Notes under the pieces: generated by a model
Databases searched by the model: none
What the model was told of the DNA's origin: nothing
What the model saw: the letters and a program-made list of their open reading frames with translations, nothing else
In this document: piece by piece, positions 1-13,100 of the stretch
Layout of the letters: the number at the start of each line of letters is the position of its first letter
Position numbering within the stretch: the first letter of the stretch is position 1
NCBI GenBank assembly: GCA_024336345.1
Contig: JANFOG010000001.1
Location: 372,001 to 436,000 of the forward strand
Length of the DNA stretch: 64,000 nucleotides
Direction of reading: 5' to 3'
Source: Mariannaea sp. PMI_226
Taxonomy: Eukaryota > Ascomycota > Sordariomycetes > Hypocreales > Nectriaceae
Position numbers and translations under genes: made by a program

Positions 1-619
1 CTTGGAGATTTCGTCCAATACCTGGCTCAGAGCAACTAGCCTCTCGTCATTGGTAGACTCGTCACCCTGCTGTCCAGAGGTTGCCGCCTTTCGCCTTGCG
101 TATTCTTCCTTAGCCTCGGCAACCTCCCGCTGGAGGCGGGCAATTCGTCTCTCAAGGCTCTCGTCATCGTCGTCATCGGATAGATCCCCTAGCTCCTGAG
201 TCCCGTCCTGCAGGATGCGGTGTCGGCGGCTGGATACCTTGTATGATTTACGCTTCCCGTCTACTCGGTCTGAGAAATCAACCCCACTCGTATCAACGTT
301 TGCTGGCAGGAAGCGGGAGCGAGCTTCGTTTATCCGGAGACGCGATCTCGAAATTCCAGCGGAGTCGTCTTCGATGTCATAGAACTCATCATCCGATTGG
401 GTACGCGCTGCTGTGGTCTAGAGCTTCTGTGAGAATACTTTCGAGTCCAAGAGAAATATAGAGGCTCACTGGAACGGTCGAATTATCGTCTGTGAGGTCG
501 GGGGTTTCGTAGATATCTGGAGCAGAATCCTATGCGATGGTCAGTGGCAGCAAACACTATGTTCTTAGCATTGGACTCACCAGGTCCGGCAGACCTGCAT
601 ATTTCCGGTTAAGGGCCAT
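1..619 (-). CDS. DCTN2: Dynamitin (dynactin p50 subunit), 5' part
   Basis: Dynactin subunit 2 forms the shoulder that joins the Arp1 filament to p150Glued, so that dynein can move nuclei, vesicles and endosomes along microtubules. Three exons are visible on the minus strand: 619-581, 529-470 and 417-1, all joined in phase 0. The first 33 residues give the fungal dynamitin start (MALNRKYAGLPDLDSAPDIY, then ETPDLTDDNST). Next come an acidic segment (DDEFYDIEDDSAG), a conserved GVDFSDRVDGKRKSYKVSSR stretch that matches the animal LDFSDRIGKTKRTGYE region, and an Asp-rich run leading into a coiled coil (LERRIARLQREVAEAKEEYA). The gene runs off the left edge of the window, so only about 172 residues are seen and the C-terminal coiled coils are missing. 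It is divergent from the RTC4-domain gene. The family call rests on the N-terminus, which is distinctive. Confidence 0.88.
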
Positions 620-1281
620 TGTATCCTATTGATGAAGTGTCGATCTTGCGCAATGTTCAAGCCGTAGGCAAAGGCCCAGTCCAAAACGAAAGAAACACTG
701 AGCCGAACGTCCAAAGACTTCCAATGTTGTCTTGAACAAGGGGCTAGTTTGGATAGGTGGATGAACAAGCTTCCAGGGGCAGTTTCAGTGGCTACTCGCG
801 CTAAGAAGACAGACCACAAGCCTCAGCGTCGGCTGCGTCTAGCCCTCCAGTGATGTCGTGGGGGAGCTCGCCTGCTCCACCCCGCTGCAAGAGCACCTCG
901 CTTTGGCTGATCCAAGCTCGCGTTGACGCGTCCGAACATTTAACTGTCACATTCCGCCACACACAAAAGGGCCGTCAGCTATCTTAATGCCGGACCGGGG
1001 CTTGTCCGATTACCTCATCTGCCTTTCCGGTGTAACTTACTTTCGCTGTTGAACTCATCTTGACGAGCTTTGATTTCCAGGATTTGGCCTGGCGGGGGGC
1101 AACCTGGCCGCACCTTTGACGTTGATCAAGGTGTACCTAGCAAATGCGTTCGCTCAGCTCAGAATCTCGCAAATAAGGTATCTTACTTGAAGGACGCACA
1201 CCGCCCTGTCAATCAACCTTTGGGTATCGGTGATTTTCCCTCTGTCACCACGCAGCGGCAAACTGCAGACAAAGCTGAACT
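620..1281. promoter_or_regulatory. Divergent intergenic region, dynamitin / RTC4-domain gene
   Basis: About 660 bases separate the two divergent start codons and must hold both promoters and 5' leaders. I see no convincing TATA box and no conserved coding. Short open frames here lack family motifs and acceptable splice links to either gene. Confidence 0.5.
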
Positions 1282-2993
1282 ATGGTGGGAATGAGTTACA
1301 GGCAGAAGCCTCTGCCTCTATTGAGCAAAGTGAACGGCAAGGACAGGTTTGCCCTCCAAAAGAAAGTCCCAGACGAAGCTCCTCCAATAAGCAGCAGTGA
1401 TGGAGAAAGCGATACTTCGCCGAAATCCAAAGGTTCCCTATCAGCCCGTAAAGATGCCCTCAAATGGCAAGCTGAGGCCTCTGACTCCGATTCGGACAGA
1501 GGCTCCCGAGGGGAAATTATCAAAACAACATTCAGTGCTACAACAGCCAAGAGCCCCCGTGAAAGGCTATCCAGAAAAGCTACTGCCAGCACTGTGCTTT
1601 TGAAAGCTGATGAGAGTCGGGAGAAATCGCCTCCTGCCACGAAACGGCGTCGGCTTGACAACTTAGGCACATCTTCAAAGACAGTCGCCAAGTCCGATTA
1701 TGTCTCTAGCTCAGCCGAGTACCTGAAGGATGACCAAGGGTTTACAAAGCGAAATGTGGTCAAGCAAAAGTATGGGCAGAAATACTCTAGCTCACAAGAA
1801 TCGCAGACAAGGATAGGTTAGAACTCGCGAACTCTGGTATTAATCCATCATCTGACCAGGTCACAGTCAAAGTCAAGTCTGAAACACAGAAGCAAAGATC
1901 AAGGCTCAAGGCAGCTCCAAATGTAGATGATCTCAATAGCCCGAAAAAGTCAGGGAGAGCCAACATTCAGAGACCCTCGGAGGACACCTTATCGTCGCCA
2001 TCCAAGAACTCGCCTATCAAAACTTTCAAGCGCCCAAAAGATGAATCGGATAGCTCAGAAGATGACTCTTCAAGCTCTCATATTCAAAGACCAATCATGC
2101 GGCAAACAGCAACACAAAATCGTAGCCAGAAACACCGGGGTAATGTCTGGAAAGGGCTGCCAGCGGCTCCGAAGTCGCCTAAGCTGAAGTTTGTGAAACC
2201 TGCAGAACTCTCTGGTTCCATCCATGACAGTCCAGGAGGTAACGGTGACCAGCCAAGCAAGCCAAACAGCCCCAAAAGTCCTCACGTGCCTCGCCCTGAG
2301 ATTTCGGACCTGTCTGATCTTTCCGAACTTTCCAGTCTATCTGACTTGGAGCTCTCAGAAGAGTCTCAGTCTATGATTAGAACTTTGCAACAACCTGCTG
2401 GAGAAGTTGCTGGCAAAGCTACAACCAGGTGTCCATGGTGTGGCGTTAACGTCTCAGAGATTCTATTAAAAGAATTCTCCGAAGGCAAACGATTGGATGT
2501 GAGAATGCAGAGAAGGTTCTGCCGGAAACACGAGAAGCAATCAGCAGTGGAGACTTGGCGTGAAAAGAAATATCCAACAGAAATTTTGTGGGCTGACCTC
2601 AAGGATCGATTTGACGACCATCGTCCCTATCTCTTGAAGGTGATTCGTGGTGAACCTTCGCACTTTCGTACTATTCTCGCAAACAAAATTGAGACAGGCG
2701 AGGCTCGGAACCTCAAAAAAGAGCGCAATCTGATTCCTGGATACTACGGGCCGCGAGGCTTCAATATCATGTGCGACTATCTAGTGGTCGAGTTCGGTGA
2801 TTTGTTGAAGAAAATGGCAGTGTCTGACCGCGTAATTTCAGGTCGTGGATCTGCGGCCTTCATTGAGTCTGTGCTAGTGGCAGAGTTGGCTGTACGGTTG
2901 ATCCAGGAGGATATGGAGGTATCGATTATGGAGGCTAGGAATATCATGGAAGAGAGCAAGGCCATCGGTGTCCTCCTGAATGAGGAAGTATAA
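1282..2993 (+). CDS. RTC4: RTC4-like domain protein (restriction of telomere capping 4)
   Basis: The C-terminal 170 or so residues match the RTC4-like domain. A CPWCG zinc-like pair is followed about 35 residues on by an FCRKH motif, then RTILANKIETGEARNLKKER and a GYYGPRGFNIMCDYL block, ending in an acidic helix before the stop at 2991-2993. In yeast, loss of Rtc4 suppresses cdc13-1 telomere-capping defects; its molecular activity is unknown. The N-terminal half is low-complexity, rich in Ser, Lys and Asp, with KRRR-type nuclear localisation signals. Start 1282 has A at -3 and G at +4; an in-frame ATG at 1291 is the alternative. The reading frame changes between the first block (open to the TAG at 1819) and the second (open from 1791). 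A short intron or an indel must lie near 1700-1820, but I could not pick one convincing splice pair. Converges with the maltase gene, with about 250 bases between stops. Confidence 0.75.
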
Positions 2994-3244
2994 TGATGTA
3001 TGAACAGAACGTTGTCTCGGAAACGTTAATCAGGCATGTCCAGGTTTGCAATGCCTTGAAATCTCACGATATGGTTTGTTTGCTCCACAACTCCAATGGA
3101 TCGGGACGATGTACAAAATCAAAGATCTGAAGTTGAAAAGCTACGTACAACAATAAACTCAATCATGTAATCAGTCCTATTCTTTATCGACCTATAATCT
3201 ATTTTTATGTTCACCTACAAACTTGTATCTGACCTCAATCATCC

Positions 3245-5396
<2,152 letters not shown>

Positions 5397-5464
5397 TTAC
5401 TTGTAGAATGCACACCTTTATGAAACCGTCAAACTTCTCAACATAGCCATATGGCTCTTACAGC

Positions 5465-5475
5465 TTTTATATATA
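5465..5475 (-). promoter_or_regulatory. Probable TATA box of the maltase gene
   Basis: On the minus strand the sequence reads TATATATAAAA, about 220 bases upstream of the maltase ATG at 5246. It is the only strong TATA-like element near the gene and sits immediately downstream (in gene orientation) of the CreA-type word cluster. Confidence 0.55.
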
Positions 5476-5500
5476 CTGTTACCTGGGTCCTAATATTGTG

Positions 5501-5539
5501 GTGGGGGGCACCGGTCGAACATCAGCGGGGCTCGCGGGG
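5501..5539. promoter_or_regulatory. Cluster of three CreA/Cre1-type words (SYGGRG)
   Basis: GTGGGG at 5501-5506, GCGGGG at 5525-5530 and GCGGGG at 5534-5539 all fit the CreA consensus 5'-SYGGRG. Three copies lie within 39 bases, just upstream of the putative TATA box of the maltase gene. Closely paired sites are the arrangement associated with functional carbon catabolite repression in filamentous fungi. The consensus is short and single hits are common; the clustering and the neighbouring gene are what make it credible. Confidence 0.5.
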
Positions 5540-6140
5540 TTATTTGTTGACGTTACGACGCAGATGATGCGCTATTAGTGCTGTAATAGAGAGGGTACTT
5601 CAGTCAAACGCTCACAAAGCCCAGCATACCCGATTTTAATCAAGGATCGCGGAGTATTTTCCGGAGATATTGTCGGCGTCACTCGACACGCTGATGCGTC
5701 TCTTGCCCCTCTCTTGACGGTTCAGTGAATTAATTTAACCGGCAGGCAGCTCGCATTGAGGGACAAGACCCTGAATTTGTGCTTTATTGGAGAGTGATGT
5801 GCTAAGGATTGAAGTCTTCTATCTGTAAGTATTTTGCACCAGCAAAGAGGTGAATGGTCAAGGCATTCTGGTACGAGAAGTAGTCAAGGATGTGTGGGTC
5901 AGACAAACAGAGACGGATAAAAGTAGAAGTGTTATAAGTCTCGAGCTGAAATACTATATTCTTGTATAACGAATGTAATTAATCAGTAGTAGCTGCAGCC
6001 ATGCTGTCAACTCGGATAAACGAAGATATATGAAAGCAACGGATTCTGTATTGCGATGCAGCTGTGACAAGTGCCAACTTCAGCAACGTCACATTTCTCT
6101 GGCATATAGGCTTGAACTGAATCGCATCTTCCACAAATCA
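5540..6140. other. Distal maltase upstream region
   Basis: Non-coding. I searched for AmyR-type CGG-N8-CGG pairs and found only a near miss with nine spacer bases near 5660. No gene is supported. Confidence 0.5.
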
Positions 6141-6212
6141 GCCCTTGTAGCTCAGGGGTAGAGCGTTGCACTTGTAATGCAAAGGTCCATGGTTCAAATC
6201 CGTGCGGGGGCA
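6141..6212 (+). tRNA. tRNA-Thr (anticodon TGT)
   Basis: A full cloverleaf can be drawn. The acceptor arm GCCCTTG pairs with CGGGGGC with two G-T pairs. The D-arm is TAGCTCAGGGGTAGAGC. The anticodon stem TTGCA/TGCAA encloses the loop CTTGTAA, anticodon TGT, which reads ACA threonine codons. The T-arm contains GGTTCAAATCC. The discriminator base is A at 6212. There is no intron. The A box (TAGCTCAGGGGT) and B box (GGTTCAAATCC) form the internal Pol III promoter. Confidence 0.96.
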
Positions 6213-6219
6213 GATTTAA

Positions 6220-6225
6220 TTTTTT
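6220..6225 (+). terminator. Pol III terminator of tRNA-Thr
   Basis: Six T residues begin eight bases after the discriminator base. This is the expected RNA polymerase III stop signal. A second, longer T run lies at about 6253-6264. Confidence 0.8.
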
Positions 6226-9200
6226 GGGTACGATACTCTTATCTACCCAATGGTTTTTTTTTTTGGAACATGCAGTTGTCGCGGGTTCAATTTCCCTTCT
6301 GCCTACCCTACCCTACATTACATCTCTCTACCTCGGTATCTGATAATGGCTCACCGACAGATCGTTCGGATTTGAGAGATAATCAGCTGTGTATGAAAGT
6401 CACAATGCAGTAGTCTGGGTTAGAGATTCCTCTTTCAATGTAACTTTGCATCGTCCTAGTTGAGTTGTTCGGTTGGATATATCAGCAAACCTTGGGCATA
6501 TCCATGCCCGAAATCATGAATATGTAGTGTGCGTTCAATACCCTGACTAACAGAACAAATATTCGATGCATTTATTTAGTCATATGGTCTATCACGAGAT
6601 CTTTTACCCTCGAAGGCAACAGCTTCTTGCTACCAATCAAGTTATATGCAGCGCCGCCTGCTCACGCGTCAGACAATTCATGTGCTGCACCACTAACGAT
6701 AGAGGTATGGAGTTGCTTGATGCCACAGTGGGATCCGTGCAAGCCTGTTCTGCCACCTAGTGTCTGGGGAACGCATTGATCATCTTGAGGACTCGACATA
6801 GGCAAGGTGCACATATTCAACAATGCTTTCACGGGGCGAAAAGTAACAAACTCCCAGTGGCGCTAGTATCAATAACAGAATAGAACAGCTGACTCATTCC
6901 ATACGACGTTCATGTCGTCTGAAAGTTCTATGTTCCTTCTTCACACTCTCTCACGATGACATGGATGACCGGCACGAGGTGATTATAGACGTTACATAGT
7001 CAGCGAACCAGCATGTCAGTTGCAATCTGGGGATCTTCGGGACCAATATGCGGGGCGGGCCGACTGGGAATGAGCGCTTACGCCGGATAAGCGACGCAGG
7101 AGGAAGATGGGCATGTTTTTTTTTTTTACCGACATTGTTTTGATGAAAGACACTCTAACTGTCCTGTCGATCAACGGATATGGCGAGACGGTTGCTTATT
7201 ACGAGGGTGAGAATGCTCCATACATACTCCATAGGCAGGGACATTGAATTGCCAGGTCTAAGATTCTAATAAATCCCGAGATAAACATGAATGATCCCAG
7301 TTATCACATTCCTCGTTGAGCAATACTAACGTAGTCTGAGTGCAAAAGAAAAGACATGTAGCGCTCCTGACTACACATTTCTCACAGGACACAGTTGGGT
7401 TCACGAGGCTGATTGGGTAAGGATCGCTATGTGAGACCAAGTTGCTCATTGCATACACAGTACACCTATAGAAGCACTCATCTGGATTTGAAATACCTGT
7501 TTTCTCAAGGTCCTGTGAGATTACTCCAATGTACTCCTGTGTATGTACGCGTGAGTCTGAGGCAATTGATTGTTTTTGCCCTAGTACGATCTCCGTACAC
7601 CCTGCAGCTTCACCGGCCAGGCGATAAGGCATGTATTTGGGATGTACCGATATAGTGCGTCCAGGAGGCCAAGGAAAAAGCAAGGCGATGGATGTTCTCA
7701 CAGGTGGCCCAGGAGGAGGTTTTAGACTGCCTGGATACGTAGTGAGTCGTAACAAATGGATAGGCGAGCTACTGAGGTCCGCTTTGAATCAGGCCGAGAG
7801 GCGTCGGAAGAAAAAGCAAAGGGCGACTTTCAACCTGGTCGAGATGAATGGCGGATTCCCACCCTAGGGAGGAGAGATGAGTTAGATTCACAATACCTAA
7901 CTACCCACCTGAATGTCCATCATGTGGACCTGTCGCGTCGTAATGACATTTTCATAACTTGTGGTTGAAATGGACGAGGGGCACAGTAAGCAATGCAGAT
8001 TGCACATTGCTGGGCGCTTACGGAGTAATGAGGCTTTCAGTTAGGGCCTGGGGGTAAGTTTAGGTAGTATGGAAGTTGTTGAGTTTGTCTGTGCTGAAGG
8101 GGGGCTAGCGAATGGCCGTACATCCCAAGGTAGGTAGCCGTCGCCCGTCGAGGTATCGGCGGAGTACCCTACTCAAGGTACCGAAGGCAGGTAAGGGTGT
8201 CAGGCAGACCGTTGTCTGAATTGGGGAATCCTGTTGCATGTCGTCGTACTGTATGTTGACCGTGTGCAGATGTCAGGAGATGGCGTCCGCCCGAGGCAAC
8301 ATGCAAGGCATTATCGGATGTTGTTTGGACTTGAGAGTGATGACAGGAGACTGTTGACACCACCCGTGGTAAAAATTTCATTGATTCAAAATACATAGTA
8401 TGGGAGGACGACCGTCGGACCTATCGGATACCCGACCATCTCATCCAAGTAATTATTGTTTGGTGCAGACAGTACTATGTACTCGCCAACGCGTGTGGCC
8501 ATTAGCATCATTCACACATACAAGGGGACCCTCCTCCACACGCCCAGTCTCTTTGTTTCTTTTTGGTGAGCCTTTATTATGTAAAACCACAAATAGAGTG
8601 ATACAGCAAGATGGGCCACCACAGTAGGCAACTCAACTAATTGCTCCTAGGCAGCTTTAGCATCGCGGGAAACGGAGGCATGCTCCATAGCACATCCTCC
8701 GCTAGCTAAACGGACAATGTGGTCCGTACGAAGTACGTGTGTACTGTACTTCCTGCCAAGCACAGTAGTGCAGCAACGGCTACCCCAGCCCGCCGCGCCC
8801 CGGGGGTTCGTACATTGCAGGTACCTACAAGCTAAGGTAGTATTCTTGGGCAAAAGCGCAGTGCTGCAGCGATGGCCCTGGTTGAGAGCCACTGGGTGGC
8901 CCGACTAACGGGAAGGGCCCTCTGCCGGCTGTCTCCCGTTTGTCTGCAATGCGCACAGTCCAGCCTGGGGCCTGAGGGACACTCAACCGAGACCCCTCCC
9001 AAGACCCAAGCGGCTTTGAGCGAGACACATTCAGAGACAGGTGAGAGAGAAAACTGCATAGGCCAGAGGATGAAATCTCTAGAAAACACCCTTTTCATCT
9101 CGCTCTCTGTTGCTCGTTTGAACAGGAACGGGCTTGGGCGTTGACAGCCTTGATTGGAGCAAGGATGAGGCACCGAGGGAAAATCACCAGGACAAACTGG

Positions 9201-10176
9201 TGCTGGGAGGATTAATTAACAGCCCCTAGTCCCCCGGTTTGATTGAAGATGCCATCCTGAAAGACCAGAAATAACTACCTGCCCAGGTACCTCACCTCCC
9301 ACAAAGTGGCATATGCAATTTGACTCTCTCCTACTTCAATCAGTAACTATCTTAGACCTTATGTAAGCTAAGAAGGAATAAAAAAAGAAAAAGAAAACCC
9401 GTCTCTGAGAATACCTATCTATGTTGAGGAAGATATAGGTACCTTGCTAAAAAGCTTTTCTCTTTGCTGAGGTACTCTCTGCCTATGCTTATGGAGGTAG
9501 GTACCTACGAATGGAGTGAGGTTTCGCGTCGTAGTCTACTACCAACTATACGTAATTGCCAATAGGTCAAGTAGGTGGTACTTCACCCAACTACGCCGTA
9601 GATCTGGCCAACTTCGCTCACCCTCTTACCACCTTCAGCACCACCTCTAGTTCCCCCGGTCGGCACCAAAAGAGCCAGGTTGGCCGACGTCAGCATCTTT
9701 TGACATTGACTATTGGGGCACGCTTGGTTCAAGCCAAGCGCCGCCACTCATTCCCCCCCCCCCCCCCCAACGCCAAAACGCCCTACCTTGCTACCCTGCC
9801 TACTTCCCATCATCCCCAAAGTCCAACCCGGGAACCCACACGCCCCATTCCCACCTCGTACCTTCATACAGTCCGCACCCTCCTCTAGTCAATACGTGCG
9901 TATTTGTACATACGCAGTACTCACAAAGCATTCATTTTATTATCTCGCAAAAGCGTCCGCGCCCATCATTCGCATCCGCATCCGCAACCGTAGCAGCCGC
10001 TTCACCCATCTACAGGCACCGTCTCCATCTTCTCTGAGACATGACGTGAAAGTCTCGCCCTCCTCTCCGCCTCGTTTCCCGACCGACTCTTTGCGAATGC
10101 TCACTTAGCCCACTATCCTCCGCCTTGTGGCCCAGGGTCCTCGCCTGCCACCGACGCCATCGACGCCCCGGCGACA
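6226..10176. other. Gene-poor region upstream of adenylate cyclase
   Basis: Nearly 4 kb without a gene I can support. Contents: a B-box-like relic at 6281-6296; four AGGTACCT words (8819, 9285, 9437, 9499); TACGGAGTA at 8019 and TACATAGTA-type words at 8392 and 8473; a C16 tract at 9753-9768. The last 700 bases are pyrimidine-rich, typical of a fungal promoter and long 5' leader, here for adenylate cyclase. A minus-strand open frame at 7258-7755 (165 codons) lacks family motifs and is not called. Confidence 0.55.
9753..9768. repeat. C16 homopolymer in adenylate cyclase leader/promoter
   Basis: Sixteen consecutive C residues lie about 410 bases before the adenylate cyclase start codon. The length is prone to sequencing error and to natural slippage. 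Confidence 0.9.
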
Positions 10177-13100
10177 ATGACAAGGAATGAGGCCGGCAAA
10201 CGCATCAGCTCCATCACGAGCTCAAGCACTGACAGTGCCCACTCCGCCGTCACGGTGAGGCCTGCTCTTCCCACTCTCCACGCTCCCGTCCCAGCTGCCG
10301 CCGCCGACCCTGCTCCTTCGGACAGTCCTCACCTATCCCATACCTCATCCTCGACGAATCCCCGCCGACGACCACTTCCCTTCCGTCTCAGTGACGACAA
10401 TGCTGGGTTGACCAACAACTGGTGAGTTCCCCAAGCCCGGCCCGTCTTTACCACCCCTTCACCTGCTTCGCCGCTCCATCTTCCAATACGATCCATCCTG
10501 ACCTGCTCGTCTCTTCGTGGAAACAGGTCCTCCGCCGACGATCACCAAGTGTCTCCCACTGCTCCTACCTTTCCAAATCGCAGTGGCTCCAATGTCACCC
10601 ATAAGGACCGTCGCTTGAGCGACCTCACCAACAATTTTAGTCGCGACCTCAGCAATTACCGCCGCGACCTCGCCATCCTCGAGACCTCCCGACTGCCCCA
10701 GATCCAACACATACCGCCGACTGGTGGCGTTACTCCTGCTGTCGCTCCTTGGATGACGCCAAACGGTTCCTCCACCCCGTCGTCCACCATGCCGACCTCC
10801 TTTTACAACGATTCCAGCGACAACCTGTCTCTCGCCTCCCAGCTCTCGCCTGGCCACCCGTCTGCCAATGTTCGCTCCAGTAGCACACCGGGGCCTCAAG
10901 ATTCACCAGATGCTGCCTATTATAATGATGGCCGACGGCCATCCGCAGCTAGTATTCTCACAGCCAGCAGCACTGGCTCAAAGACTAGTCTGACACGCGG
11001 TGGTTTTCGTAAACTCCAAGGTTTCTTCGGCGAGGAGTTCCCGGGTAGAGACAGCTCCGAGAGCAGCCTCCCCACTTCGTTCATGGGCAAAGACCAGCGT
11101 CAGCGCTCTTACAGTCATAGCCGCCCCACTCAGAGGGATCGCAACTATTCCAATGCCACAGATCATACTCGAGACGGGTCGCCCTCATCATCAAGGCCTA
11201 GAACACCGGTCCCCGATCCTGAGGTTGTGCCATTCTTATTTCAAGATACCAACGTATGTCGCCTATTGTACTGCCTCTCTTTCGTTGCATCTGATACACT
11301 CGGATGAGCTATTTGCCATCATGTTCATTTTCCATCAATGTCGCTTACAGGCTCTCTCTGCTGCTGATGGGGAGAATTGTAATCGCTTATGCTAATCTGG
11401 CGCTTCTAGGATATCGCGCGACTCGGCGAAGCGCCCGTTAGAGACATACCGACAGGACCAGACCGAGATCGATTCATTTCAGACGCTTCCTCCCAAGTAC
11501 CACCCAAGACTTCTTCATCCTCAAGATCCGCTCATTCTATTGTCCACGGTCACCACCACCATCATCGACACAATAAGAGCAATGACGACCCTAGGACTCT
11601 AAGACCATCCATTAGCAGGGAAGAGACACCCATAGGAGTTCAACTGCAGCGTGACCGGGGAGGCGGAAGCACTTCTACGACCATGTCAACGAGGCCAAGG
11701 GGCCAGAGTCCAACGCCTAGCAATCGAAGTGCCGGTCCAACCTTCAGTTCAAAATCGAGCCAATTGGATGGACCGACATCGCCGGGACACCACGGAAAGC
11801 GAGGGATTCTGGGCCGATTCCGACGACACCATAAGGATAAAGACGACGTTACAAAACTCCGCGACCTACCACAGTCTACCAAGTCTCTCCAGAGCAAATC
11901 ATCAAAACCGGATTTCCATCGACCCGAACTGTCCCCTTCGGTCTTGCCCTACACAGGAGCATCGCCGTTGGACTACAGCGACGATGCACGAACAATCGCT
12001 CAGCGCGGCGCAACCTTTAATAACAAATTTCCCTTCGCTAAGAAGACACGCGCTCATCGACCGCATGATTTTGTCGATGAAGCAATCGGACCTACTGACC
12101 GCAACGATCCTAACAATGTCTATATTCTCGACACCAACCTTGCTGATATGGAGGGCATCCTGACGAAGCCTCCGCAGCTCTCACAAATGGACGTTGGTTA
12201 TGTCAACAATCTTGAACATGAACGTGCCGATTCGATTTCGATGCAGCCGAAAGGACGCTGGGATGCCCCGGATAGTTGGGCTGTCAGGAGGAACACCGAG
12301 GACAATACTTATCATGGCCCCGATCTCGACGAAATTGGAAGTCCGCCTAGACCGGAGGAGAGGATGGCGTCGTACTGTATTCGAATTTTTCGATCAGATG
12401 GAACATTCTCGACTCACTCAATGTCGCTGGATTCCAGCGTTGCTGACGTTATTTCCCAAGTTATCAAGAAGACGTATGTTGTCGACGGCTTGGAGAACTA
12501 CCATATCATTCTAAAGAAGCATGATCTCATACGTGTCCTAATGCCACCAGAACGGCCGTTATTGATGCAAAAGCGACTCCTCCAACAAGTCGGATACGAG
12601 GACAAGGATCGGATAGAGGATCTCGGACGAGAGGACAACAGCTACCTGTGCCGATTCATGTTCTTGTCTGCTCGGGAGAGTGATTTCCATGCTAAGACAG
12701 CTGACATGAATCTGGCTCGTGCCCAAAAACTCAATTATGTTGACCTGTCGGGTCGCAACCTCATCACCATTCCGATTTCCCTCTACTCGAAAGCTGCGGA
12801 GATCATCTCTCTCAATCTTTCCCGCAACTTATCCCTCGACGTTCCTCGCGATTTCATATCGACCTGTATCCATCTTCGAGACATCAAATTCAACAACAAT
12901 GAGGCGAGGAAGCTGCCTCCAAGTCTGAGCCGGGCGCCTAAGTTGACATTTTTGGACGTCGCCAACAATCGTCTGGAACAATTGGAACATGCTGAACTGA
13001 ATACATTGCCAGGATTGCTGAGGTTGAATCTCGCCAACAACCGACTGAAGCATCTCCCATCGGATTTTGGGGCTTACAAGGCTCTCCGGTCTCTCAATAT

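Noticed and set aside
1296..1691. 131-codon minus-strand frame over the RTC4 N-terminus
   Set aside because: Antisense shadow of the plus-strand coding sequence, which has nuclear signals and links to the RTC4 domain.
5655..5675. AmyR-type CGG pair near 5660 upstream of the maltase
   Set aside because: Spacer is nine bases rather than eight, so it does not meet the consensus.
7258..7755. 165-codon minus-strand open frame upstream of adenylate cyclase
   Set aside because: No recognisable motifs, an overlapping plus-strand frame of similar quality, and no splice-linked extension; likely chance.
11533..11575. His-rich run in adenylate cyclase, considered as an artificial tag
   Set aside because: Mixed CAC/CAT codons inside a continuous low-complexity native segment; a natural homopolymer.
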